A DNA stretch of 64,000 nt from Candidatus Nitrosotenuis aquarius (GTDB lineage: Archaea > Thermoproteota > Nitrososphaeria > Nitrososphaerales > Nitrosopumilaceae), in the NCBI RefSeq assembly GCF_002787055.1, contig NZ_CP024808.1:62001-126000 (forward strand), written 5' to 3'. Made by a program: the position numbers and the translations under genes. The notes under the pieces were generated by a model, which was not told where the DNA came from, made no database searches, and worked only from the letters and a program-made list of their open reading frames with translations. Position 1 is the stretch's first letter, and each line of letters starts with the position of its first letter. This document shows, piece after piece, positions 26,473 to 33,988 of this stretch.

Positions 26473-27330
26473 TTATTTTCTGATTTGACTTACTGCGAAT
26501 TTTACCATTTCCTGCGGGATGTTTTTCTTTGCCACTCTGGCTAGTCCCTTGAATTCCACGGTGTTGTTCACTTCATGACATACAAGGCCCCGAGTTTTAT
26601 CCTCCATCAAGTCAATTCCTAGAATTCCGCCGCCGACTGCTTTGGAAGCCTTGAGGCAAATGTCTTCTACTTCTGGTGTGATCTCACATAATTCTGGGTC
26701 TCCACCTAGTGCAATGTTTGTCTTAAAATCGCCTTGCGATTTGCGATACATTGCTGCTACTACCTGGTCGCCAACTGTGATAGCTCGAATGTCGCGTGGG
26801 GGCCTGTCTATCATTTCTTGCAAATAGTATATTCTGTCATGCGAGCCGTCTTCGATGTCGCGCATTTCTATTATGGCTTCAGTAGTGTCTTTGTCGCGCA
26901 ATGGCATGACGCCCCTGCCCCAGCTTCCAATTACTGGCTTTATCACAATTGGATAGCCGACTTTGTTTATCAGATTCATTGCCTCTTCTGATGAAAATGC
27001 AAAGTATGTCTTTGGTGTTGGAACGCCTGCTTTTTTTAGCAATAATGATGTGACCATTTTGTTTCCGCAGTTATCAGCTACCTTGTGGGAATTGATAACC
27101 GGGACATCCAAAAATTCTAAACAAGAGGTAAAGTGCAAGCCTCGAAAATAGCTTACACATCTTTCTAGGACTACGTCGCCAAAGTCAACATCAGCTCGCT
27201 TGCTTTCTGTGCTTAGCTGCGTAATTTTTGCATCCAGCATTATTGTATCGTGCCCAAGGGCGCTTGATGCATCTTGGAGCATCTTCTCTTCCAGCCTTAT
27301 TCTGTCAAAGACGATACAGACTCTGGACAA
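26473..27330 (-). CDS. argX: LysW-glutamate ligase ArgX (ATP-grasp)
   Basis: Second RimK-like ATP-grasp ligase, 285 residues, about half identical by eye to LysX at 20381. GSWGRGVMPLRD, RPPRDIRAITVGDQVV and HEVNNTVEFKG are conserved. At the specificity position it has G262-L263, close to the G-F of Sulfolobus ArgX as I remember it, against N-V in LysX. It should attach glutamate to LysW for ornithine synthesis. The TTG start follows the lysW2 stop without a gap, and argG lies upstream, fitting the arginine branch. Confidence 0.85.
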   Translation of the reverse strand: MSRVCIVFDRIRLEEKMLQDASSALGHDTIMLDAKITQLSTESKRADVDFGDVVLERCVSYFRGLHFTSCLEFLDVPVINSHKVADNCGNKMVTSLLLKKAGVPTPKTYFAFSSEEAMNLINKVGYPIVIKPVIGSWGRGVMPLRDKDTTEAIIEMRDIEDGSHDRIYYLQEMIDRPPRDIRAITVGDQVVAAMYRKSQGDFKTNIALGGDPELCEITPEVEDICLKASKAVGGGILGIDLMEDKTRGLVCHEVNNTVEFKGLARVAKKNIPQEMVKFAVSQIRK

Positions 27331-27498
27331 CTATTCTCCCCAGTCTTCGCCTACGCTTTCTGCTGGTTTTAGCGACACGTTTGATCCACTTTTAGTTGCG
27401 ATTTCAAAGTCCGCGCCACATTCTGGGCAAGAGACTATTTCGCCTACTGCTGCGTCATCTGGGATATTGATTCCTGCGTCACATTCTAAACAATTCAT
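27331..27498 (-). CDS. lysW: Amino-group carrier protein LysW, copy 2, canonical EDWGE end
   Basis: A 55-residue carrier protein with zinc cysteines C3, C6, C24 and C27 and the canonical C-terminus EDWGE. It is clearly related to copy 1 but differs at about half the positions. I chose the ATG at 27498 because GAGGTGAG precedes it at a ribosome-binding distance and it gives the same length as copy 1; a GTG at 27513 overlaps the argG stop. Sits between argG and argX, so it is probably the carrier for glutamate. Confidence 0.93.
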   Translation of the reverse strand: MNCLECDAGINIPDDAAVGEIVSCPECGADFEIATKSGSNVSLKPAESVGEDWGE

Positions 27499-27509
27499 TA
27501 CGATCCTTC

Positions 27510-28697
27510 TCACCTCTTGTTTGATAATTTATTAGCTTCTGTTGTTTGCAGTCCCCACAGCTCTACAAATCCTGTTGCCTTTCTTTGATCAAAGGCGGAT
27601 CCCTTACCGTAGGTTGCAATGTCATGGCTATACAAAGAGTACTTGGATTTTCTTCCAACCACTCGGAAGCTTCCCTTGTATAGCTTGAGTTTAACTGTGC
27701 CAGTCACTACCTTTTGGGACTGGTCGATGAACTTGTCCAAGTCTCGCTTCAGTGGGTCTTGCCACAGTCCGGAATAGGCAAGCCATGTCCACTCTTGGTC
27801 TACTAGAGCCTTGAACTTGTTTTGGTGCTTTGTGTGCACCATTTTCTCCAGGTCAGAATGTGCCTCAATTAGGCACAGCGCAGCTGGGGTCTCGTAGACT
27901 TCGCGTGATTTGATTCCGACTACGCGGTCTTCAATGTGGTCTACTATGCCTACTCCGCACGAGCCTGCTACTTGGTTTACATATTCGATTAGTTTGATTG
28001 GCGATAATCTCTTTTTGTCAACTGCAACTGGGATTCCCTGATCAAATTCAATCTCTAGGTATTTTGCCTTGTCTGGCAGGTTCTTTGTCTTTACCCAGAT
28101 GAATGCGTCCTCTGGCGGTTCTGCGTATGGGTCTTCTAGGTTCCCACCTTCTATGGCACGTCCCCAGAGATTCTGATCAATAGAGAACTTCTTTGATACC
28201 GAGTCAATTGGAATTCCGTGTTTGTTTGCAAATTCTAGCTCTGTGGTTCGATCCAGATTTAGGTCTCTGATTGGAGCAATGATTGGCAGATTAGAGCCAG
28301 AGCCAAACGTTACATCAAATCGCACCTGGTCATTTCCTTTACCTGTACAGCCATGTGCCAGCGCATCTACTTTTTCCTTTTTTGCTATCTCTAGTACTTT
28401 TTGCGCAATTAATGGTCTTGCCAGCGAAGTTGCAAGACAATATTTTTTCTGGTATAGGGCGTTTGCCTTAATCGACGGATGAATAAAGTCGTCAACAAAC
28501 TCTTGCTTTGCATCAATATTGTAATGTCGTAATACTCCTAGGTTTTTTGCCTTGGCAGCGATTTTTTTCTGGTCGCTTCCCTCTCCAACATCTACCGTAA
28601 CAGTGATGACATCCATTCGGTGTTTTTCTTGTAGGTATTTGATAACAACCGAAGTGTCCAGTCCTCCAGAAAAAGCAAGCACTGCCTTTTGTTTCAT
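27510..28697 (-). CDS. argG: Argininosuccinate synthase
   Basis: Encodes 395 residues, normal family length. The PP-loop AFSGGLDTSVVIKYL, then VTVDVGEGSDQ, HGCTGKGNDQVRF and the WGRAIEGGNLEDP region are conserved. It joins citrulline and aspartate. It is the first gene of argG-lysW2-argX on the minus strand; argF and argH are not in the window. Confidence 0.97.
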   Translation of the reverse strand: MKQKAVLAFSGGLDTSVVIKYLQEKHRMDVITVTVDVGEGSDQKKIAAKAKNLGVLRHYNIDAKQEFVDDFIHPSIKANALYQKKYCLATSLARPLIAQKVLEIAKKEKVDALAHGCTGKGNDQVRFDVTFGSGSNLPIIAPIRDLNLDRTTELEFANKHGIPIDSVSKKFSIDQNLWGRAIEGGNLEDPYAEPPEDAFIWVKTKNLPDKAKYLEIEFDQGIPVAVDKKRLSPIKLIEYVNQVAGSCGVGIVDHIEDRVVGIKSREVYETPAALCLIEAHSDLEKMVHTKHQNKFKALVDQEWTWLAYSGLWQDPLKRDLDKFIDQSQKVVTGTVKLKLYKGSFRVVGRKSKYSLYSHDIATYGKGSAFDQRKATGFVELWGLQTTEANKLSNKR

Positions 28698-28803
28698 TAG
28701 AGCTTTTTCGTTAAATGATTTGCATTTATCCTTTTTGTTGATCTGGTTTGATTTGAAACATTTCTGATTCTAAAAATTTGGAAAAAATAATCGAGCCGAA
28801 AAA

Positions 28804-28823
28804 TTAGCTATAGCTGCAGCTAA
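28804..28823 (+). promoter_or_regulatory. Inverted/direct repeat upstream of the ABC transporter
   Basis: TTAGCT (28804-28809) and AGCTAA (28818-28823) form an inverted repeat, and AGCT occurs three times at 6-bp spacing. It lies just before the TATA-like ctatttaa (about 28833-28840), which is ~27 bases from the ATG at 28865. This is the expected place of an operator or activator site. Confidence 0.4.
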
Positions 28824-28864
28824 AATCCGATCACTATTTAACCAAAGTTTCATAACGCTGTTTT

Positions 28865-29878
28865 ATGAAAATTCTGCCTTTGGCTGGTGCAGCAGTTGCG
28901 GCAATAGTTGCGATTTTTGTGATTTTGAGCGTGGTTTCTGCCAATGATCCGAACAAAAACGAGGTCCGAGTCGCCTTTTTTGCAAACATCTCACATGCAG
29001 TTCCTATAGTTGGGATGGAAAATGGGTACTATAGCGATCAGCTTGGCGAGACCAAAATCAAGACCAAAATTGTTGATTCCGGCCCAGAGGCAATAGAGGC
29101 ATTATTTGCAAATTCAATAGACATAGCATATGTCGGACCAGCACCATTTGTCAATGGATATGTAAAATCTGGAGGAGAGGGAATCAAGATTATCTCTGGT
29201 GCCGCAAACAATGGAGCTAGCTTTGTGGTGCAAAAGGATTCTACTATATCTGGTCCGTCTGACCTTGCTGGCAAAAAAATTGCAGCTCCATTTGTTGGAA
29301 ACACGCAAGATGTTTCCCTGAGAAATTACTTGGCAGAAAATGGACTAAAGCCAGCTGAAAAAGGAGGAAACGTCATTATCTATAACATAGCAAATGCAGA
29401 AATCAACACCATATTTGCCAAAGGAGAAATTGATGCGGCGTGGGTTCCAGAGCCGACAGCTACGATGCTAGTTGAAAACCTTGGAGGAAAGCGACTCTTC
29501 CAAGAAGAGGAACTGTGGCCTGCAAAAAGATTCCCCTCTGTCGTGTTGATTGGCAGGGCTGACTATATCGAAAAGCATCCTGAAGTGATACAGAAATGGC
29601 TTGTGGCGCACCAGCAGGCAATAGACTGGATAAACCAAAACCCGCAGCAAACAGAATCTACATACATTAAATTCTACAAATCTCACACTGGAAAAACACT
29701 CAAAGAAAACATTGTTCACAATTCCTTTTCCAATATAGTGTACACTTCGGAAGTCGATGTTGATGCAATCAAGATTTTTGCAGAGCGTGCCTATTCACTT
29801 GGATATCTGGGAAGAGACGGATACAACCTAGATGACATTTATGCTGACACAATAGAGGAGATACCATGGCAAAGCTAG
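28865..29878 (+). CDS. ABC transporter substrate-binding protein (SsuA/TauA/NMT1 family)
   Basis: Encodes 337 residues with an N-terminal membrane anchor/signal (LAGAAVAAIVAIFVILSVVS). The periplasmic-binding fold matches the nitrate/sulfonate/taurine class: FFANISHAVPIVGMENGYY, then ANSIDIAYVGPAPFVNGY and DLAGKKIAAPFVGNTQD. The ligand may be a sulfonate, taurine, thiamine precursor or another small anion; sequence reading cannot decide. It overlaps the ATPase gene by 13 bases, so the three genes form one operon. Confidence 0.88.
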   Translation: MKILPLAGAAVAAIVAIFVILSVVSANDPNKNEVRVAFFANISHAVPIVGMENGYYSDQLGETKIKTKIVDSGPEAIEALFANSIDIAYVGPAPFVNGYVKSGGEGIKIISGAANNGASFVVQKDSTISGPSDLAGKKIAAPFVGNTQDVSLRNYLAENGLKPAEKGGNVIIYNIANAEINTIFAKGEIDAAWVPEPTATMLVENLGGKRLFQEEELWPAKRFPSVVLIGRADYIEKHPEVIQKWLVAHQQAIDWINQNPQQTESTYIKFYKSHTGKTLKENIVHNSFSNIVYTSEVDVDAIKIFAERAYSLGYLGRDGYNLDDIYADTIEEIPWQS

Positions 29879-30636
29879 AGGCAAAAAACATTGTCAAGTA
29901 TTTTGAGCATGATGGCAAGCCGCTCAAGGCACTGGGCGGAATCAACCTCACCGTAGAGGATGGCGACTTTGTGTGCTTGGTAGGGCCGTCTGGATGTGGC
30001 AAGTCTACATTTTTGAGAATTGCGGCCGGCCTGCAAAAGCCAGACGAAGGCCAAATTCTGCTTGATAATAGGCCAATTACAAAGACAGGCCCTGATAGAA
30101 TCATGGTGTTCCAAGAAGGTGCACTATTCCCATGGCTCAAGGTTCGCGACAATGTTGAATTTGGCTTGAAAATAGCTGGAATTCCGGAATCAGAACGACA
30201 CCAAATATCTGACCGATATCTGGACATGATGCAGCTATCAAAATTTGCCAATTCGTACACGTATCAGCTATCAACCGGAATGAGACAAAGAGTAGCGATA
30301 GCTAGGGCATTGGTGATGGATCCGGAAATTTTACTGATGGATGAGCCATTTGCAGCACTAGACGCACAGACCAGAGATCTATTGTTAGTTGAAATGCAAA
30401 TGATCTGGCAGAAAACAAAAAAGACCATAATATTTGTCACGCACAGCATTTCAGAATCGACTGTTCTTGGAAACAAAGTTGTGGTGTTTACTCATCGTCC
30501 TTCTACTATCAAGAAAACAATTCCAATTGATCACAAAAGACCAAGACTGGTAGAAGACGAAACCCTGATTCCATATCAGAGGGAGATTTCTGCATTGCTG
30601 CGACCGGAGGTAAAAGCTACGGAGGACTCGCAATGA
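29866..30636 (+). CDS. ABC transporter ATP-binding protein (SsuB/TauB family)
   Basis: Encodes 256 residues with all nucleotide-binding motifs: Walker A GPSGCGKSTF, Q-loop VFQEGALFPW, signature LSTGMRQRVAIARAL (T instead of the first G after S), Walker B ILLMDEPFAALD and the switch histidine in FVTHSISES. It powers uptake through the membrane partner that follows with an ATGA overlap. Confidence 0.92.
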   Translation: MAKLEAKNIVKYFEHDGKPLKALGGINLTVEDGDFVCLVGPSGCGKSTFLRIAAGLQKPDEGQILLDNRPITKTGPDRIMVFQEGALFPWLKVRDNVEFGLKIAGIPESERHQISDRYLDMMQLSKFANSYTYQLSTGMRQRVAIARALVMDPEILLMDEPFAALDAQTRDLLLVEMQMIWQKTKKTIIFVTHSISESTVLGNKVVVFTHRPSTIKKTIPIDHKRPRLVEDETLIPYQREISALLRPEVKATEDSQ

Positions 30637-31391
30637 GGGCAAAGTCGCTAGGCAAGAAAATTGGATTCTATGTGGGTATAGTTCTGGTGTGGCAGGCATT
30701 GGATATGGCAAATGTCTGGCCAGACAGTGTGTTTCCGTCTCCATATGAGGTAGCCGAAGACTTGGGGTATGGTGCAGCTGATGGCACACTATGGATTGGA
30801 ATAGGAACCAGCCTTTGGAGGCTGGCAGCTGGCTTTGCAATTGCGGTGGCAGGCGGAATAATGCTTGGAATATTCATGGCGCGAGTCAATACCGTCAATG
30901 AGACAATTGGCTCTATTGTACTTGGATTGCAGTCAATTCCCTCTGTTGCGTGGGCACCACTTGCAATAATCTGGTTTGGCCTAACTGATGCCGGAATTAT
31001 TTTTGTTACAGTTGCTGGTGCATTGTTTGCAGTTACTATCAATACGTATACTGGTGTTAAGAGCATCAATCCTGACTTTATTGCGGCTGCTCAAAACATG
31101 GGTGCAAAAGGCGAGCAGCTAATCACCAAGGTCTTGATTCCAGCAGCATTTCCATATCTGATCACTGGATTCAAACAGGGATGGGCATTTGGTTGGCGTG
31201 GTGTGGTTGGTGCAGAATTACTGTTCTCATTTTTGGGTCTTGGGTTTTTGCTAAATGTTGGACGTCAATTATCCGATGTGTCCCAAGTAATTGCGATGAT
31301 GATTGTAATAATGATTATTGGTATTGTAATTGATGGACTGATCTTCAAGCGGCTGGAAGACAAAGTCATGGCAAGATGGGGCTTGAGATAG
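30633..31391 (+). CDS. ABC transporter permease (SsuC/TauC family)
   Basis: Encodes 252 residues with about six membrane helices. The EAA loop that docks on the ATPase is visible as DFIAAAQNMGAKGEQLITKVLIPAAFP. Last gene of the three-gene importer, coupled to the ATPase by an ATGA overlap at 30633-30636. Confidence 0.9.
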   Translation: MRAKSLGKKIGFYVGIVLVWQALDMANVWPDSVFPSPYEVAEDLGYGAADGTLWIGIGTSLWRLAAGFAIAVAGGIMLGIFMARVNTVNETIGSIVLGLQSIPSVAWAPLAIIWFGLTDAGIIFVTVAGALFAVTINTYTGVKSINPDFIAAAQNMGAKGEQLITKVLIPAAFPYLITGFKQGWAFGWRGVVGAELLFSFLGLGFLLNVGRQLSDVSQVIAMMIVIMIIGIVIDGLIFKRLEDKVMARWGLR

Positions 31392-31491
31392 TTCTAATCT
31401 ATCTGTGCCGAAACGGTTATTGAGTAAAAAGTGCAAAACACATACCGCCACTTGATGTGACTGAATCCTGTTGAAGTTGAATCCGAATTAA

Positions 31492-31590
31492 TTATTTTTT
31501 AAAAAGCATCCAAATTCTAGAGCCGATAAAAATTGCAACAGCTGCAACAATTGCAGCAATCATAATTATTTGTCCTAAATTTTCCAACAT
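31492..31590 (-). CDS. 32-residue single-membrane-span peptide
   Basis: Too short for routine gene calling. The ATG at 31590 is preceded by AGAGGTGTGA, a good Shine-Dalgarno four to nine bases away. The product has a short N-terminus (MLENLGQ), one hydrophobic span (IIMIAAIVAAVAIFIG) and a basic end (SRIWMLFKK), the usual form of a small membrane peptide with its C-terminus inside. It stands alone between the ABC operon and the 2OG-oxygenase gene. Function unknown; a toxin-like or membrane-complex subunit role would be speculation. Confidence 0.5.
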   Translation of the reverse strand: MLENLGQIIMIAAIVAAVAIFIGSRIWMLFKK

Positions 31591-31679
31591 TCACACCTCT
31601 GTTTTTGTATGTTCATAATTTCTGATTATTGTTTCAAGCCTAGTGATTCCAATTGTCACTAAACTCGATGATTTTTCTA

Positions 31680-32462
31680 TCAAGACCAAGTTACAACTTT
31701 ATCTCCATGTCTAGAAAAAGCTAAAAACAATCCTAATGTTATGCGCCTATTTGCCCTCACAGGAAGTATCTCGTGATAATAAATTGGATTAATTATCACC
31801 AAATCTCCTTGGTTTGGCTTTATTTTGACAGATTGGTTGCAATCTGAAATCACATTCTTTGAATAGCCAAAATTGATGTTACGATACTTTTCATCTGATT
31901 TTTTCCATGATTTTTTGTGTAATACTAATTCTCCCCCTTTTTGAGATTGTTGAATGTATAATACTGTAGATAATTGAATTGGAAATTTAGAAACATCAAA
32001 ACTTCTTGCTTCAAACCTTGCACTGTCTCTGTGTATTGGAGCAAAATCTCCTAATTCATGCAGTCTGATTACTCCACATGCATATTTTTTGCCGTTCTCA
32101 ACTGCAATGGTGACCTGCTTTTCAGGAAAGAGCACTTGTAATGCATTGTGAATTTTTTTTCTTGGATCCTCCAAATCCGAAAACAGTTCACATATTGTTT
32201 TTCTTAATGCATCTGCTTGAATAAAATATTCTGATTTTCTAGAAATAAATGATACAAGCGAAACACCTATTTTCTTAATTTTTTGATTATTTTCAAAGGT
32301 TTTTGCCTCAATTCTTTGGGCTATTGTTTTACATGAATCATCATTGTAAAAATTTTTAATTATTAATGCAGGAGACTCCCCCGTGATGATTTTCTCTAGG
32401 GTTTTTTTATTTTGACCTATCTCTTTGTACTCCATTTCTATTGGGTTCCATTGCAAATTCAT
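31680..32462 (-). CDS. 2-oxoglutarate/Fe(II)-dependent oxygenase
   Basis: Encodes 260 residues. The iron facial triad is clear: H144 and D146 in APIHRDSARFE and H230 in NPIYYHEILPV, followed by the 2-oxoglutarate arginine (RRITLGLF, 239 or 240). Between them is a Gly-Glu-Leu-rich jellyroll strand (KGGELVLHKKSW). This is the prolyl-4-hydroxylase/PiuC-like group; substrate unknown. The ATG follows the stop of the 94-residue gene without a gap, so the two are tightly coupled. The AT-rich codons differ from those of nearby housekeeping genes, suggesting acquisition. Confidence 0.78.
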   Translation of the reverse strand: MNLQWNPIEMEYKEIGQNKKTLEKIITGESPALIIKNFYNDDSCKTIAQRIEAKTFENNQKIKKIGVSLVSFISRKSEYFIQADALRKTICELFSDLEDPRKKIHNALQVLFPEKQVTIAVENGKKYACGVIRLHELGDFAPIHRDSARFEARSFDVSKFPIQLSTVLYIQQSQKGGELVLHKKSWKKSDEKYRNINFGYSKNVISDCNQSVKIKPNQGDLVIINPIYYHEILPVRANRRITLGLFLAFSRHGDKVVTWS

Positions 32463-32747
32463 CTAATACCCGCCTTGTCCCGAATGTGAAACAACTGATT
32501 TAAGAGTCCCATCATTTTCTCTGTTTTTGATTTCACATTTTACAAATGATCCGCCCAAATTTTGTTCTAATTGCTCTATTGTACATTCATTGAGATCTAC
32601 AGGAAGGCTCATTATGTCAGTTTGAAAAACTTTTATTTTCTCAATTTCTGAATAATCGTTTTTATTCCCATTTTTTTTGTGTGTTACATTTAATTCAAAA
32701 ATCTGGCCTGACAAAACTTTTCCTACATTTCCCCAAATTATATCCAT
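32463..32747 (-). CDS. 94-residue partner protein ending in SGQGGY
   Basis: Small soluble protein with a beta-strand pattern at its start (NVGKVLSGQIFELNVT, then YSEIEKIKVF) that faintly recalls the SNase-like OB fold, without the catalytic residues. The C-terminal tail is flexible and unusual: VVSHSGQGGY. Directly followed by the 2OG-Fe(II) oxygenase gene (TAG then ATG). The tail could be the hydroxylation target, but this is inferred from the tight coupling only. AT-rich like its partner. Confidence 0.55.
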   Translation of the reverse strand: MDIIWGNVGKVLSGQIFELNVTHKKNGNKNDYSEIEKIKVFQTDIMSLPVDLNECTIEQLEQNLGGSFVKCEIKNRENDGTLKSVVSHSGQGGY

Positions 32748-32837
32748 AAGTCCATTTGTATTTTCTAATATTTAGGAAATGACTTCTTTTTACATCTAGT
32801 GGTAACTAATTACAATTAGCGGCATGATCATTTCAAA

Positions 32838-33932
32838 TCATTTCTTAATCTTTAACGAAACCAAAAACGCAACAACACAAATCCCGACTGCAAAATACAT
32901 CACAGCAACCTGGTTATACCAAAATGCTATGGAACCAGCAACAACAGGTCCTATCACATTTGCAATTGATATGGTGGAATTGAACACTCCAGTAGACGTC
33001 GACTTTGGATTATTCTCCATTAGGTGAATGCTTCCACCAATATACAAAAACGCCCATGTTACCCCAACTAGTGCCATACATGGAATTGCCATCCACCATG
33101 AATTCATCACGGCCATTCCAGCAAAGACAAACACAGTAAGACCAATCCCAATCTTGAATTTAGTCACATTTTTTGTGCGGATTTTAGTTCCCATCAGATT
33201 CATCAAAATAAACGAAGTAGCAGTGTTTGCAACATACACCATGGACACTTCATACAATTTGGCGCCAAATGTCTGCGTCAGAACCAGTGGAAGTATGGTC
33301 CAAACCGATGTTGCACCAATGTGGCGCAACAAAAGCGACAAGAACAGATACTTGTTTTTTGCAATGACTTTTTTTGTAGCGCCAGATTCTACCTCCTTTG
33401 GCATCGTATAGTTTGGCATCTTGGCAGAAAATGCAAGGCCTGCCAAAAACAAGCCGGCACTGATCAAAAATATTGTCTTTTCATTGTTTGCAACACCAGC
33501 AGCTACAATTCCAGCAAGCCATCCTAATGCATGAAATGAAATAACTGATGCTACTTTGGACTTGTCCTTGCCAGATTCATAGGTGTATGCAAGCATTGCA
33601 GGCACCATCATACCACTTGCAACACCAGCTCCTAAACGCACCAAAAGCAGGTAAAACGAATTATCTGCAATATAGTGAAGGCCAAACATTACCGCACAGC
33701 TAACAAAGCCAATTCGAATGAATGTCAGCCTTACTCCTTTAGCATCAGAGATTCTGCCAAAATACAGGCTGGATAGAATTTGTGCTAGAAAAAATGATGC
33801 TATGGTAAGGCCTACTTCGAATATGTTGCTTGTGAGAGATTGCGCCAAAATTGGCATGAAAACGTAAATGATGGATACGCCAGCATGTTGGAAAAATGTG
33901 GCGCCTCGCAGTAGATTGTTTAGTTGTTGCAT
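32838..33932 (-). CDS. Major facilitator superfamily transporter
   Basis: Encodes 364 residues with about 11-12 membrane segments. The loop after helix 2 has the MFS-type sequence YFGRISDAKGVRLTFIR (G-R-x-S-D) and the second half repeats the fold. Substrate unknown. It is monocistronic, between the oxygenase pair and metH. Confidence 0.8.
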   Translation of the reverse strand: MQQLNNLLRGATFFQHAGVSIIYVFMPILAQSLTSNIFEVGLTIASFFLAQILSSLYFGRISDAKGVRLTFIRIGFVSCAVMFGLHYIADNSFYLLLVRLGAGVASGMMVPAMLAYTYESGKDKSKVASVISFHALGWLAGIVAAGVANNEKTIFLISAGLFLAGLAFSAKMPNYTMPKEVESGATKKVIAKNKYLFLSLLLRHIGATSVWTILPLVLTQTFGAKLYEVSMVYVANTATSFILMNLMGTKIRTKNVTKFKIGIGLTVFVFAGMAVMNSWWMAIPCMALVGVTWAFLYIGGSIHLMENNPKSTSTGVFNSTISIANVIGPVVAGSIAFWYNQVAVMYFAVGICVVAFLVSLKIKK

Positions 33933-33988
33933 GAATTTTTTACTTGTATACGATCATAACTCTGATTAATTTAATTCAAAGTGATGAT

